Assembly: GCA_947378305.1 (NCBI GenBank)
Contig: CANCJJ010000006.1
Location: forward strand, 1-64,000
From: Phenylobacterium aquaticum
Lineage (GTDB): Bacteria > Pseudomonadota > Alphaproteobacteria > Caulobacterales > Caulobacteraceae
Direction: 5' to 3'
Length of the DNA: 64,000 nt
In this document: piece after piece, positions 42,973 to 52,649 of the stretch
How positions within the stretch are numbered: the first letter of the stretch is position 1
Layout of the letters: every line of letters begins with the position of its first letter
The notes under the pieces: model-generated
Seen by the model: the letters and a program-made list of their open reading frames with translations, nothing else
The model's database searches: none
What the model was told of the DNA's origin: nothing
Translations under genes and position numbers: made by a program

Positions 42973-44403
42973 TCAAACCCCGGTGCCGCCAACCGTCAGG
43001 CCCGTGATCTTGAGAGAGGGCTGTCCCACACCGACCGGAACGCTCTGGCCAGACTTGCCGCACACGCCCACGCCCGGATCAAATCCGAAGTCATCCCCGA
43101 TCATGGTCACCCGGGTCAGGGCCGACGGGCCATCGCCGATCAGGGTCGCGCCCTTCACCGGTACGGTGATCTTGCCGTTCTCGATCAGATAGGCTTCGGT
43201 GCACTGGAAGACGAACTTTCCATTGGTGATGTCCACCTGTCCGCCACCGAAATTCGCGCAGTAGAGCCCGCGTTTTGTCGCCTCGATCATCTCCGCGCGC
43301 GGGGTTGAGCCACCTTCCATGGCTGTATTGGTCATGCGGGGCATGGGCATGTGGGCATAAGACTGTCGGCGACCATTTCCCGTGGCGGCCAGGCCCATGA
43401 GCCGGGCACTCATTCGGTCATGCATGTATCCGACCAATATGCCGTCCTCGATCAGGACGGTGCGTTCCGTAGGGGTGCCTTCATCGTCTACCGTGAGCGA
43501 GCCGCGCCGACCCGGCAGGGTGCCGTCGTCGAACACTGTCACGCCCGGGGCCGCGACCCTTTGGCCAATTCGCCCCGAGAAGGCCGAGGTGCCCTTGCGA
43601 TTAAAGTCGCCTTCCAGTCCGTGGCCCACCGCTTCATGCAGCAGAACGCCATTCCAGCCTGGACCCAAGACCACATCCATCTCGCCTGCCGGGCAGGACA
43701 CGGCCTCCAGATTGACCAGGGCCTGACGCAGGGCCTCGTCGGCCTGTTCGCGCCACTGGGCGGCTGATATCCAGGTCTCGAAACCGGATCGGCCACCCGC
43801 CCCGGTGAACCCCGATTCCCGCCGGCCGTCCTTCTCAACGGTAATCTGCACATTGATCCGGGACAGGGGGCGCACATCGCGGATTATCCGGCCATCGGCC
43901 CGCAGGATTTCGACGGTCCGCTGTTCGCCGCTCAAGGAGGCCATGACCTGGACCACCCGGGGGTCCATCTTGCGGCACCAGTCATCAATTTCCTGCAGCA
44001 GGGCAACCTTTTCGGAGAAGGAGGGAGAGTCCGTCGGGTCCTCCTCCCCATAGAGCCGGGCATTGGTCGCGCGCGGGGCGACGTCGGCCGTGCCACTATA
44101 GCCGCGCTTGGCGAGGGCGGCTGATTGGCCAGCGCGGCGAAGTGAGGCTTCCGACAATTCGCTGGAATGGGAATAGCCCGCCGTTTCTCCGGCCACGACC
44201 CGCAGGCCAAAGCCCTCCGAGGTGTCATAGGCGGCAGACTTCAGCCGACCGTCATCGAAGAGAAAAGACTCGCTCTTTGATCGCTCCACAAAGAGTTCCC
44301 CGTCGTCCGCCCCCGCCAGAGCCTCCTCGAGGATATTCAGGGCGCGTTCCGTGGAAATTCCAGCAGAATCGAGAATTGAGGGCGGGGCGGAAAAAGCAGT
44401 CAT
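42973..44403 (-). CDS. tldD: Metalloprotease TldD
   Basis: The catalytic partner of PmbA. The 476-residue protein starts MTAFSAPPSILDSAGIS and carries the zinc motif HEAVGHGLEGD (HExxxH). Other family segments are GEEDPTDSPSFSEK, VLGPGWNGVLLHEA, MRMPRMTN-like RMTNTAMEGG and GGQVDITNGKFVFQCTEAYLIENG. Longer in-frame upstream starts exist but are not conserved. It is divergent from ctaC. Confidence 0.95.
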   Translation of the reverse strand: MTAFSAPPSILDSAGISTERALNILEEALAGADDGELFVERSKSESFLFDDGRLKSAAYDTSEGFGLRVVAGETAGYSHSSELSEASLRRAGQSAALAKRGYSGTADVAPRATNARLYGEEDPTDSPSFSEKVALLQEIDDWCRKMDPRVVQVMASLSGEQRTVEILRADGRIIRDVRPLSRINVQITVEKDGRRESGFTGAGGRSGFETWISAAQWREQADEALRQALVNLEAVSCPAGEMDVVLGPGWNGVLLHEAVGHGLEGDFNRKGTSAFSGRIGQRVAAPGVTVFDDGTLPGRRGSLTVDDEGTPTERTVLIEDGILVGYMHDRMSARLMGLAATGNGRRQSYAHMPMPRMTNTAMEGGSTPRAEMIEATKRGLYCANFGGGQVDITNGKFVFQCTEAYLIENGKITVPVKGATLIGDGPSALTRVTMIGDDFGFDPGVGVCGKSGQSVPVGVGQPSLKITGLTVGGTGV

Positions 44404-44697
44404 TGGATCAGCCTGATTGGAGAGCGCGGTGCGCGAACCCGACAAATAGGGGCTCAAACCCCCTGCGTCACCCCAAACCGGACACTTGGTTGGCCTACCA
44501 GTCAATTTGCTGAAATGGCATGGGCCCGAGACGTTGCGCAAAAGGCACGGCTTGCGCCTTGGCAAGCCGGTTCTGAGCGCGTATGCACCCTCCGGAAAGG
44601 GTCAGGTCGGGCGTATTACCGTCAGGCACGATTCTCTTTGACGTCGTCGGGCATCCGCTTTTGGCGAAGCCTTGTCGGCCAATCAGACCGAGGGGAC
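44404..44697. other. Non-coding leader between tldD and ctaC
   Basis: A 294-base divergent gap that should hold promoters for tldD and the cta operon. Two hairpins are visible: AGGGG-CTCAAAC-CCCCT (44448-44464), followed by a CCA (44473-44475) and resembling a tRNA T-arm by chance, and CGGCTTG/CAAGCCG (44548-44554 with 44563-44569). No clear -35/-10 or operator was identified. Confidence 0.5.
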
Positions 44698-45645
44698 ATG
44701 AAGTCTAGCTTTCAAGTTATGCGGACCTGGGCCACGGGTGCTGCGGCGCTCGCCGCCATGGCGCTCTTTAGTGGTTCAGCTCTGGCCGCCGATGACCGGA
44801 TCGGTCAGCCGACACCCGGCGCTATTGATCTGCAACCGGGCGTTACGCCCCTGCGTCATGATGCCATCTTTTTCCACAATGCGATCCTGCTGCCGATCAT
44901 TACAGCCATCGTGCTGTTTGTTCTGGGCCTGCTGGTCTGGATTGTGATCCGCTATAACAAGCGGGCGAACCCCACTCCGGCGAAATGGAGCCACAACACC
45001 CCGATCGAGGTGCTCTGGACCATTGTTCCGGTGTTGATCCTGATGTTCATTTCGATCTTCTCGTTCAAGCTCCTGTTCGCCTATCACGACATGCCCAAGC
45101 CCTACATGACCATCAAGGCGACCGGCTATCAGTGGTATTGGGGCTATGAGTATCCGGACCAGAAGATCAGCGAGTTTGTCTCCAACATCCTGCCCGAGGA
45201 TGAGGCCAAGAAGCGCGATGTGCCCTATAAACTGGCTGTGACGGAGCCTCTGGTTGTTCCGGTGGGCAAGACGGTCCGCGTTTTGGTCACAGGCGCTGAT
45301 GTGATCCACGCCTTTGCCGTGCCGTCCTTTGGCATCATCTCCGACGCCATTCCGGGCCGTCTGAATGAGACCTGGTTCAAGATTGACCGGGTCGGAACCT
45401 ATTACGGCAATTGCCGTGAGCTCTGCGGCGTGAACCATGCCTTCATGCCCATCGAAGTTCGTGCGGTGACCCAGGAACAGTTTGATGCCTGGGTTGCGAC
45501 CAAGGGTGGTGCCAAGATCGGCGCTGCTCCCGCACAACCTGCCGTTGCCGTCGTTCCGACGGTTGCGACCCCTCCCGCTGCCGCGACGCCTGTTGTCGCG
45601 ACGACCCCCATGCCGGTGCCCGCTGCGGCTCCGGCCGCGAAATGA
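44698..45645 (+). CDS. ctaC: Cytochrome c oxidase subunit II
   Basis: The CuA-bearing subunit that accepts electrons from cytochrome c. The 315-residue protein has a signal peptide (cleavage likely after Ala30), two helices (about 61-85 and 103-127) and a periplasmic cupredoxin domain. CuA ligands are His204, Cys239, Cys243, His247 and Met250 (CRELCGVNHAFM). The conserved aromatic patch YQWYWGY lies at 144-150. The last 40 or so residues are an Ala/Pro/Val-rich tail beyond the usual end. AGGGG just before this ATG supports the start. First gene of the oxidase operon. Confidence 0.97.
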   Translation: MKSSFQVMRTWATGAAALAAMALFSGSALAADDRIGQPTPGAIDLQPGVTPLRHDAIFFHNAILLPIITAIVLFVLGLLVWIVIRYNKRANPTPAKWSHNTPIEVLWTIVPVLILMFISIFSFKLLFAYHDMPKPYMTIKATGYQWYWGYEYPDQKISEFVSNILPEDEAKKRDVPYKLAVTEPLVVPVGKTVRVLVTGADVIHAFAVPSFGIISDAIPGRLNETWFKIDRVGTYYGNCRELCGVNHAFMPIEVRAVTQEQFDAWVATKGGAKIGAAPAQPAVAVVPTVATPPAAATPVVATTPMPVPAAAPAAK

Positions 45646-45662
45646 TATTAGGATAGCGTTCG

Positions 45663-47321
45663 ATGGCCCACGCCGCCGCTCACGACACTCATCACGACGA
45701 TCACGATCACAAGCCGCCCTTCCTGGTGCGTTGGCTCTTCTCGACCAACCACAAGGACATTGGCACCCTCTACATCCTGTTCGCCATCATGGCCGGACTG
45801 GTGGGTGGGGCGCTTTCGGGCCTGATCCGCTGGGAACTGGCCGAGCCAGGTATCCAGGTCTTCACCAAGGGTAGCCTGCTCGACCAACTGGGGCTCATTG
45901 AAGCCTCCAACCACGGCTATAACGCAGTTGTCACGGCCCACGCCCTGATCATGATCTTCTTCATGGTCATGCCGGCCATGATCGGCGGGTTTGGGAACTG
46001 GTTCGTGCCGCTGATGATTGGCGCGCCGGACATGGCCTTCCCGCGGATGAACAATATTTCCTTCTGGCTCCTGGTCGCTGCCTGGTGCCTGCTGGTGATC
46101 TCGATGTTTGTCGATGGCGGGCCCGGTCAGGGCTTTGGTGGCGGCTGGACCATGTATCCGCCGCTTTCAACCTCGGGTCATACAGGCCCTGCCATGGATT
46201 GCGCCATTCTGGCCGTTCACCTGGCCGGTGCCAGCTCGATCCTGGGCTCCATCAACTTCATCACGACCATCTTCAACATGCGTGCGCCAGGCATGACCCT
46301 GCATCGCATGCCGCTGTTTGTCTGGTCCGTTCTGGTCACGGTGTTTCTGCTGCTGCTCTCCCTGCCTGTCCTGGCGGGCGCGATCACCATGCTGCTCACC
46401 GACCGTAACTTTAACACCCACTTCTTCGATGCCGCCGGCGGTGGTGACCCGGTCATGTTCCAGCACCTGTTCTGGTTCTTCGGTCACCCTGAGGTCTACA
46501 TTCTGATCCTGCCAGGCTTCGGCATTGTCAGCCACATTGTCTCGACCTTCTCGCGCAAGCCCATCTTCGGCTATCTGCCCATGGCCTATGCCATGGTTGC
46601 GATTGGCTTCGTCGGCTTCGTGGTCTGGGCTCACCACATGTACACGGTGGGCATGAGCATTAACCTGCGGGCCTATTTCATCGCGGCCACCATGGTCATC
46701 GCGGTTCCGACCGGGGTGAAGGTGTTCTCCTGGATCGCCACCATGTGGGGCGGCTCCATCGACTTCAAGACGCCCATGCTCTGGGCCATCGGCTTCATCT
46801 TCCTGTTCACCGTCGGTGGCGTGACCGGTGTGGTTCTGGCCAATGCCGGGATCGATTACAGCCTGCATGACACCTATTACGTCGTGGCCCACTTCCACTA
46901 TGTGCTCAGCCTCGGGGCCGTCTTCGCGATTTTCGCGGGCTTCTATTACTGGTTCGAGAAGATGTGGGGTGTGAAGTACAACGAGTTCCTCGGTGCCGCG
47001 CACTTCTGGATCACCTTCGTTGGCGTCAACCTGATCTTCTTCCCCCAGCACTTCCTGGGCCTGCAGGGCATGCCGCGCCGTTATGTCGACTATCCGGTGG
47101 CCTTTGCCTACTGGAACAAGATCTCGACCTATGGCTATGAGGTGACCCTGGTTGGCGTTGGCGTCTTCCTGTTGGTTCTGCTCGAGGCGGCTGTCCGTCG
47201 CCGCAAGGCCGAAGCCAATCCTTGGGGTGAAGGGGCCACGACTCTTGAGTGGACCCTGTCGTCACCGCCGCCCTTCCACCAGTTCAGCACCCTGCCGGTC
47301 GTCGAGGCGGACGAACACTAA
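45663..47321 (+). CDS. ctaD: Cytochrome c oxidase subunit I
   Basis: The catalytic core of the aa3 oxidase with heme a and the heme a3-CuB center; 552 residues and twelve helices. [17 protein letters not shown] supplies the CuB His and the cross-linked Tyr with the proton-channel Glu. [11 protein letters not shown] carries the heme ligands. [16 protein letters not shown] contains the D-channel Asp and Asn residues. The N-terminus is His-rich, as in many subunit I proteins. Starts 17 bases after ctaC. Confidence 0.98.
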   Translation: MAHAAAHDTHHDDHDHKPPFLVRWLFSTNHKDIGTLYILFAIMAGLVGGALSGLIRWELAEPGIQVFTKGSLLDQLGLIEASNHGYNAVVTAHALIMIFFMVMPAMIGGFGNWFVPLMIGAPDMAFPRMNNISFWLLVAAWCLLVISMFVDGGPGQGFGGGWTMYPPLSTSGHTGPAMDCAILAVHLAGASSILGSINFITTIFNMRAPGMTLHRMPLFVWSVLVTVFLLLLSLPVLAGAITMLLTDRNFNTHFFDAAGGGDPVMFQHLFWFFGHPEVYILILPGFGIVSHIVSTFSRKPIFGYLPMAYAMVAIGFVGFVVWAHHMYTVGMSINLRAYFIAATMVIAVPTGVKVFSWIATMWGGSIDFKTPMLWAIGFIFLFTVGGVTGVVLANAGIDYSLHDTYYVVAHFHYVLSLGAVFAIFAGFYYWFEKMWGVKYNEFLGAAHFWITFVGVNLIFFPQHFLGLQGMPRRYVDYPVAFAYWNKISTYGYEVTLVGVGVFLLVLLEAAVRRRKAEANPWGEGATTLEWTLSSPPPFHQFSTLPVVEADEH

Positions 47322-47452
47322 GCCTAGGTTCGACTTGAAGAGCCTGCCAGGTCCGGGACAAGCCGGACTTGGCGAACAGGCCTGATATCTTTGGGGGGTG
47401 CGGGCAGGATAAATCCGGTTCGCGCCCCCATTCTATTTTGAGAGCAGCCGCA

Positions 47453-48430
47453 ATGGCGACCCCCGCGACCCTAGACCGTCCGATCGCACCCGCCCGGTGG
47501 CAGGATTTCCTGCAACTCATGAAACCCCGGGTCATGTCGCTGGTCGTGTTTACCGCCCTGACCGGACTGGTCTGTGCAAACCGCCCGATTCATCCTGTCC
47601 TGGCAGGCATAGCCATTCTTTGCATCGCCGTCGGGGCCGGAGCTTCGGCCTCCCTCAATATGTGGTTTGATGCGGATATTGACGCGAAGATGCGCCGTAC
47701 CCGGGGCCGTCCCGTCCCGGCAGGGCGTGTCCAGGGTTCGGATGCCCTGGCTCTGGGGGTCATACTGTCGCTGTTCTCGACCATGCTCCTGGGCATGACG
47801 GTCAACTGGCTGGCCGCTGGCCTGCTCGCTTTTACGATCTTCTTCTATGCCGTGGTCTACACCATGTGGCTGAAGCGCTCGACGCCCCAGAACATCGTGA
47901 TTGGCGGTTTGGCGGGAGCCTTGCCGCCGGTGATTGGCTGGGCCTCGGCCAGTGGCTCGGTTCCGTTCAATGCCTGGTTGCTCTGTGCGATTATCTTCAT
48001 GTGGACCCCGCCGCACTTCTGGGCCCTGTCCCTCTATACCAGTGAAGATTATGAAAAGGCCGGTGTGCCCATGATGCCGGTCTCGGCCGGCCCGGCCTCG
48101 ACCCGCAGGCAGATCTGGATCTACAGCCTGCTCTTTACGCCCCTGTGTCTGGTTCCGGCCTTCACGGGGCTGGGCGGCCCTGGTTATCTGGCTGTAGCGG
48201 CTTTGGGAGGTCTTGTCTTTCTGATCCTCGCCTGGCGGGTCTATCGCAGCCGGGCCGGGGATGCCCCCGATCCGCGCCAGGATGACGGTCTCTATGACGT
48301 CAAGTTGGCCGCGCGCGATGCCCGAAACCTGTTCGCCTTTTCCATCCTCTACCTGACCCTAATTTTTGCCGCCTTGCTGGCAGAACACCTGTTGGGGGTT
48401 CATCCCCTGTCCTTGCTGAGGCCAAATTGA
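47453..48430 (+). CDS. ctaB: Protoheme IX farnesyltransferase (heme O synthase)
   Basis: Adds the farnesyl group to heme b, giving heme O, the precursor of heme A needed by the oxidase. About 325 residues with nine or so helices. UbiA-superfamily motifs are [21 protein letters not shown] and [17 protein letters not shown]. It ends in a TGATG overlap with the next small gene. The start is weakly marked; upstream in-frame codons would add 28 residues. Confidence 0.95.
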   Translation: MATPATLDRPIAPARWQDFLQLMKPRVMSLVVFTALTGLVCANRPIHPVLAGIAILCIAVGAGASASLNMWFDADIDAKMRRTRGRPVPAGRVQGSDALALGVILSLFSTMLLGMTVNWLAAGLLAFTIFFYAVVYTMWLKRSTPQNIVIGGLAGALPPVIGWASASGSVPFNAWLLCAIIFMWTPPHFWALSLYTSEDYEKAGVPMMPVSAGPASTRRQIWIYSLLFTPLCLVPAFTGLGGPGYLAVAALGGLVFLILAWRVYRSRAGDAPDPRQDDGLYDVKLAARDARNLFAFSILYLTLIFAALLAEHLLGVHPLSLLRPN

Positions 48431-48573
48431 TGCGTAAACCCTTGACGGAAGCGGAGCGGGCGCGACAGGGGCGGAATATTGCCATCGCCCTTGGCCTCGT
48501 GGTGTTTGTCATACTGGTCTTCGTTGTGACCATCTTGCGGCTCGGGGGCAGCGTCGTTGACCGTCCCATCTAA
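48430..48573 (+). CDS. 47-residue single-helix membrane protein in cta operon
   Basis: A small gene, easily missed, between ctaB and ctaG. It starts at an ATG overlapping the ctaB stop (TGATG) and reads [20 protein letters not shown], then a single hydrophobic helix (about 17-37), then LGGSVVDRPI. Small single-helix proteins at this position occur in alphaproteobacterial cta operons and are often annotated as assembly proteins without known function. It overlaps the start of ctaG by 17 bases. A role in oxidase assembly or stability is inferred from position only. Confidence 0.8.
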   Translation: MRKPLTEAERARQGRNIAIALGLVVFVILVFVVTILRLGGSVVDRPI

Positions 48574-49186
48574 TCCGTCACCCCAGCCAGGCGATCCGCG
48601 TCGCCGGAACCGGATTATTGCGGCGGTTTGCCTTAGCGTCTTCGTTGCCATGGTAGGCGGGGCCTACGCTTCCGTGCCGCTCTACAAGGCCTTCTGTCAG
48701 GTCACCGGATATGACGGGACCATCCGTCGGGCCAAGGTTGCCCCCGGAGAGACCTTGTCCAAGACTCTGCTGATCCGGTTTGATGTCAATATTCGCGACC
48801 TTCCCTGGAGCTTTACGGCGGAACAGGCCTCCCAGACGGTGCGGATCGGGGAAACGGGTCTGGCCTATTTCAAGGTCACTAATCACAGCGATCACGCCAT
48901 AACCGGACATGCGGTCTACAATGTCGTCCCCGAGCAGGCGGGCCCTTATTTCCAGAAGCTCGAGTGTTTCTGCTTTTCGGACCAAACCTTGAAGGCGGGT
49001 CAGACCATCGAGTTCCCCGTCGTCTATTTCGTCGACCCGAAATACGCCAGGGACTTCGAGACCCAGAACAAGCCCGAAGTGACCCTGTCCTACACCTTTT
49101 ATCCAGCGGTTCCGGGGGCCTCCACCAATTCGAAAGCGATCAAGTCTGCTTCGGGCCTTGGCGGAACGCCGTCTACGGGGCTATAG
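48557..49186 (+). CDS. ctaG: Cytochrome c oxidase assembly protein CtaG (Cox11)
   Basis: A copper chaperone that delivers copper to CuB of subunit I. The 209-residue protein has one N-terminal helix (about 20-40) and a periplasmic domain with the copper motif KLECFCFSDQTL (CxCF). Other conserved parts are YKAFCQVTGYDGT and DPKYARDFE. The start is a TTG inside the preceding small gene; a downstream ATG would cut into the membrane helix, so TTG is favoured. Confidence 0.94.
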   Translation: MTVPSNPSPQPGDPRRRNRIIAAVCLSVFVAMVGGAYASVPLYKAFCQVTGYDGTIRRAKVAPGETLSKTLLIRFDVNIRDLPWSFTAEQASQTVRIGETGLAYFKVTNHSDHAITGHAVYNVVPEQAGPYFQKLECFCFSDQTLKAGQTIEFPVVYFVDPKYARDFETQNKPEVTLSYTFYPAVPGASTNSKAIKSASGLGGTPSTGL

Positions 49187-49266
49187 GAACACGCGAGATC
49201 AATAGAGTCGATTTCGGGCCAGCCCGGGATCAGACTATGCGACACCTGAGAGGGGCGAGAACCGAT

Positions 49267-50151
49267 ATGTCAGCCGGCGACGTCAAGCACGACTACCACC
49301 TGGTAAATCCCAGTCCCTGGCCCCTTGTTGGCTCAGCCGCGTCGGTGGTCATGGCGCTCGGGGGCGTGATCTGGATGAAGGGCCTGTTTGGCCTTCCCAA
49401 GCATGATCCCCTGGTGTTTTTCCTGGGCCTCGCCGGCGTCTTGCTGACCATGGCGGCCTGGTGGCGTGACGTGACCATTGAAGCCAATCAGGGGGATCAT
49501 ACCCCGGTGGTCTCGATCGGTCTGCGCTATGGCATGATCATGTTCATCGCCTCGGAAGTGATGTTCTTTGTCGCCTGGTTCTGGATCTTCTTCGAGATGG
49601 CCTTGTTCCATCACAACCGGACCCTGTCCTCGATTGAGGAAGTTCGGACGGCTTGGGCGACCTGGCCGCCCAAGGGTATCGAGACGGTTCCGGCCTGGAA
49701 CCTCCCCTTGGTCAACACCCTGACCCTTCTTCTGTCCGGCACGACGGTGACCTGGGCTCACCACGCTCTGCAGACCGGCGATCGTAAAGGGGCCAAGATC
49801 GGCCTGGTCCTGACCATTGCGCTTGGCGTGATCTTCACCTCTGTCCAGGCCTCGGAATATGCCCATATCCTGCAGCACAAGTATTTCTTCGGCGGCGTTG
49901 GCGCTGAAAACTCCGGCCTTTACGGTTCGTCCTTCTTCATGGCGACGGGTTTCCACGGTTTCCACGTCCTGATCGGGACAATCTTCCTCGCCGTCTGCCT
50001 CATGCGGATGATGGGGGGCGGTCTGTCCACCAAGCAGCACTTCGGTTTTGAGGCTGCGGCCTGGTACTGGCACTTCGTTGACGTGGTCTGGCTCTTCCTC
50101 TTTGCCTTCATCTATGTGGTGTTTGGCGGCGCGGTGGGTGGAGCTGGCTAG
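49267..50151 (+). CDS. ctaE: Cytochrome c oxidase subunit III
   Basis: Seven-helix, 294-residue subunit of the oxidase that stabilises the core and proton uptake. It starts MSAGDVKHDYHLVNPSPWPL and contains SEVMFFVAWFWIFFEMALFH, ATGFHGFHVLIGT and FEAAAWYWHFVDVVWLFLF, all characteristic. There are 80 bases between ctaG and this ATG, enough for an extra promoter, but none is clear. Confidence 0.97.
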   Translation: MSAGDVKHDYHLVNPSPWPLVGSAASVVMALGGVIWMKGLFGLPKHDPLVFFLGLAGVLLTMAAWWRDVTIEANQGDHTPVVSIGLRYGMIMFIASEVMFFVAWFWIFFEMALFHHNRTLSSIEEVRTAWATWPPKGIETVPAWNLPLVNTLTLLLSGTTVTWAHHALQTGDRKGAKIGLVLTIALGVIFTSVQASEYAHILQHKYFFGGVGAENSGLYGSSFFMATGFHGFHVLIGTIFLAVCLMRMMGGGLSTKQHFGFEAAAWYWHFVDVVWLFLFAFIYVVFGGAVGGAG

Positions 50152-50160
50152 GTCAGACAG

Positions 50161-50520
50161 ATGGCCGGTCTTAACCCCCTGCTGGCGGGACTTACCGGCC
50201 ACTGCCCTCACTGCGGTAAGGGGCCATTGTTTGCGGGCTTCCTGAAGGTTGCCCCGGCTTGCTCGGTCTGTAACTATGACCTGTCCAAGGCCGATTCCGG
50301 GGATGGTCCTGCTGTCTTTGTGATCCTTATCGGCGGCTTTTTCGTCGCCTTTGCAGACCTCTACACAGAAATCACCCTGCACCCGCCGATCTGGGTGCAT
50401 CTGGTGGTCTTTCTCCCGCTGACGATCTTGGTGTGCGGCGGGCTTTTGCGCCCCATGAAGGGGATCATGCTGGCCGCCCAGTTCATGAACAAAGCCTCTG
50501 AATCCCGTCATGACAGCTGA
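50161..50520 (+). CDS. DUF983 zinc-ribbon membrane protein
   Basis: A 119-residue protein with an N-terminal zinc ribbon (CPHCGKGPLF and, later, CSVCNYDL, four Cys) followed by two membrane helices. DUF983 genes are regularly found in cytochrome oxidase operons and are thought to assist assembly. It lies nine bases after ctaE and overlaps the SURF1 gene by eleven bases. Its exact job is unknown. Confidence 0.9.
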   Translation: MAGLNPLLAGLTGHCPHCGKGPLFAGFLKVAPACSVCNYDLSKADSGDGPAVFVILIGGFFVAFADLYTEITLHPPIWVHLVVFLPLTILVCGGLLRPMKGIMLAAQFMNKASESRHDS

Positions 50521-51247
50521 GTTCCCCGCCGCGGTCCGACGGTTTCCGATCGGCCTGACTGTTGCCACGGTGGTCGCCCTGGCCATGCTTGTGGGCCTCG
50601 GGAGCTGGCAGGTTCAGAGGTTGGCCTGGAAGCAAGCCCTCCTGGCCCGCATCGAAACCCTGAAGGCAGCTTCCCCCGTGCCGATTGGGCCCGTCTTGTC
50701 CCGCCTGGTCGCCGATCAGGATGTCGACCTGACACGGGTCTCGGTGACCTGCATCGGTCTGGTCCACGCCCCGACCCTGGAGCTCTTCTCCGTTCGGGAT
50801 ACCGGAGCAGGTGTGCGCTTGATTTCCGCCTGTGCCCTGCCGGGACCAGACTTTCGCTCAATCCTCGTCGACCGTGGCTTCGTCCAGGACGTGGTCAAGG
50901 ACCGTCCAGCCGTGGACGCTAACGACACGTCGCCGGTCCAGCTTGTTGGCGTCCTGCGCAAGCCTGATCGGGCAACCTTTGTGACGCCGCCCAATGAAGT
51001 GGCCGCCAACCATTGGTACTCCCGGGATGTCCCGGCCATGGCCCGCACCTTGGGCGCGCAGGCTCCAGCCCCGATCATGCTAATGGCCGAAACTCAAACG
51101 GCACCTGATTTCCCGGCTCTGATGCCCGCGCCCCTGCCGTCGGAAATCTCCAATCGTCACCTCGAATATGCCCTGACCTGGTTCGGCCTTGCTGTCGCCC
51201 TGGCCGGCGTCTATGCCGCAAGCCTCTGGAAAATTTGGAAGGTCTGA
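50510..51247 (+). CDS. SURF1 family oxidase assembly protein
   Basis: Helps insert heme a into subunit I. The 245-residue protein has the typical two-helix layout: an N-terminal helix (about 16-35) followed by GLGSWQVQRLAWKQ, a periplasmic domain with ILVDRGFV and NHWYSRDV, and a C-terminal helix (LEYALTWFGLAVAL). It overlaps DUF983 and runs into thrC through TGATG, tying an amino acid gene to the oxidase transcript. Confidence 0.92.
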   Translation: MTAEFPAAVRRFPIGLTVATVVALAMLVGLGSWQVQRLAWKQALLARIETLKAASPVPIGPVLSRLVADQDVDLTRVSVTCIGLVHAPTLELFSVRDTGAGVRLISACALPGPDFRSILVDRGFVQDVVKDRPAVDANDTSPVQLVGVLRKPDRATFVTPPNEVAANHWYSRDVPAMARTLGAQAPAPIMLMAETQTAPDFPALMPAPLPSEISNRHLEYALTWFGLAVALAGVYAASLWKIWKV

Positions 51248-52644
51248 TGCGTTATATTTCCACCCGGGGGGCCTCGCCGCCGGTCGGTTTCGTCGATGCC
51301 TTCCTGGCCGGACTTGCGCCCGATGGCGGCCTCTATATTCCGGAGGTCTGGCCCCAATTCACGACGGCTGAAATCGCCGCCCTTGCCGGCAAGCCCTATG
51401 CCCATGTGGCCTGTGAAGTCCTGTCCAGGTTCATAGGTGACGAAATCCCGCGGCCAGCCCTGATGGACATGTGCGTGGAGGCCTATGCGACCTTCAACCA
51501 CCCTGCCGTCGTGCCCCTGGTCCAGATTACCCCCGACGGGTTTATCGCTGAATTGTTTCATGGCCCCAGCCTGGCTTTCAAGGACGTGGCCATGCAGATC
51601 CTGGCCAGGCTATCTGACCATGTCCTGAGCGCGCGAGGGCGGACCCAGACCATTCTATGCGCCACCTCCGGTGATACCGGGGGGGCTGCCGTCGAAGCCT
51701 TCCGGGGCCGGGCCAATACCCGGATCGTGGCCATGTTCCCGGATGGCCGGATTTCGGAAGTTCAGCGTCGCTTCATGACAACGGCCACTGACGACAATGT
51801 CCGCTGCCTGGCGGTTGCCGGAACCTTTGATGACTGTCAGGCCATATTGAAGGAGGCCCTGGCGGATACCGACCTTCAGCAAGCCGTCGGCCTGTCAGCG
51901 GTCAACTCCATCAACTTTGCGCGCATTGTGGCCCAGGCGGTCTATTATTTCACGACTGCGGTGGCTCTGGGGGCCCCCCTTCGGCCAATCGCCTTCTGTG
52001 TCCCGTCCGGGAATTTTGGCGATGGTTTTGCGGGCTATGTTGCCAAGCAAATGGGACTACCCATTTCGACCATTGTGATCGCGACCAATTCGAACGACAT
52101 CCTCGCTCGTGCCCTGAACACCGGTGTCTATGCACGGGGACAGGTGGCGGCCACCCAGTCACCGGCTATGGACATCCAGTCGGCTTCGAATTTCGAGCGG
52201 CTCTATTTTGAATGTGCCGGCCGAGACGGGGTGCGGACAGGTCAGGCCTTCCGCGACTTTGCCCAGGGCAGTGTCATTGAAATTCCCCCAGAGTCCCTGC
52301 GCCTTATGGCTGAGACCTTTGTGGGGGTTGCCGTGAGTGAGGCGGATACCTCTGCAACCTTGCTGCGTACCTTGGCAGAAACGGGTGAAATCATTTGCCC
52401 GCACACAGCCGTCGCCGTGGCCGCCTTGAACCGGCGCGGCCCCCAGGCTGACCCCGTCATCGTTCTGGCCACGGCGCACCCGGCCAAGTTCCCGGAAGCT
52501 GTTGAGGCCGCGACGGGCCTGATCCCGACTGCGCCGCCCCGGGGTCAGGCCGTTGCCCGTCTGCCCGAGCGCTTCCAGGCCATTGCGGCCAGTTCCGAGG
52601 CCATCAAGGCCTTTGTGCGAGAGTTTGCCGGGGTTCCAGCCTGA
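51247..52644 (+). CDS. thrC: Threonine synthase
   Basis: PLP enzyme that makes threonine from phosphohomoserine. The 465-residue protein starts MRYISTRGASPPVGF, as in family members, with the PLP Lys in LAFKDVAMQ and the binding loop TSGDTGGAAVEAF. Downstream are NSINFARIVAQAVYYF and VPSGNFGDGFAGYVAKQMG. Its ATG overlaps the SURF1 stop. The link of thrC to the cta operon recurs in related bacteria and need not mean a shared function. Confidence 0.96.
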   Translation: MRYISTRGASPPVGFVDAFLAGLAPDGGLYIPEVWPQFTTAEIAALAGKPYAHVACEVLSRFIGDEIPRPALMDMCVEAYATFNHPAVVPLVQITPDGFIAELFHGPSLAFKDVAMQILARLSDHVLSARGRTQTILCATSGDTGGAAVEAFRGRANTRIVAMFPDGRISEVQRRFMTTATDDNVRCLAVAGTFDDCQAILKEALADTDLQQAVGLSAVNSINFARIVAQAVYYFTTAVALGAPLRPIAFCVPSGNFGDGFAGYVAKQMGLPISTIVIATNSNDILARALNTGVYARGQVAATQSPAMDIQSASNFERLYFECAGRDGVRTGQAFRDFAQGSVIEIPPESLRLMAETFVGVAVSEADTSATLLRTLAETGEIICPHTAVAVAALNRRGPQADPVIVLATAHPAKFPEAVEAATGLIPTAPPRGQAVARLPERFQAIAASSEAIKAFVREFAGVPA

Positions 52645-52649
52645 GCCGT

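Noticed and set aside
44402-44475. A tRNA-like stretch: D-arm-like GCCTGATTGGAGAGC, a T-arm-like hairpin AGGGG-CTCAAAC-CCCCT, seven bases and CCA at about the right spacing.
   Set aside because: The 5' acceptor strand does not pair with GCGTCAC, no proper anticodon stem forms, the T-loop begins with C instead of T, and the region overlaps the tldD start. Most likely chance.
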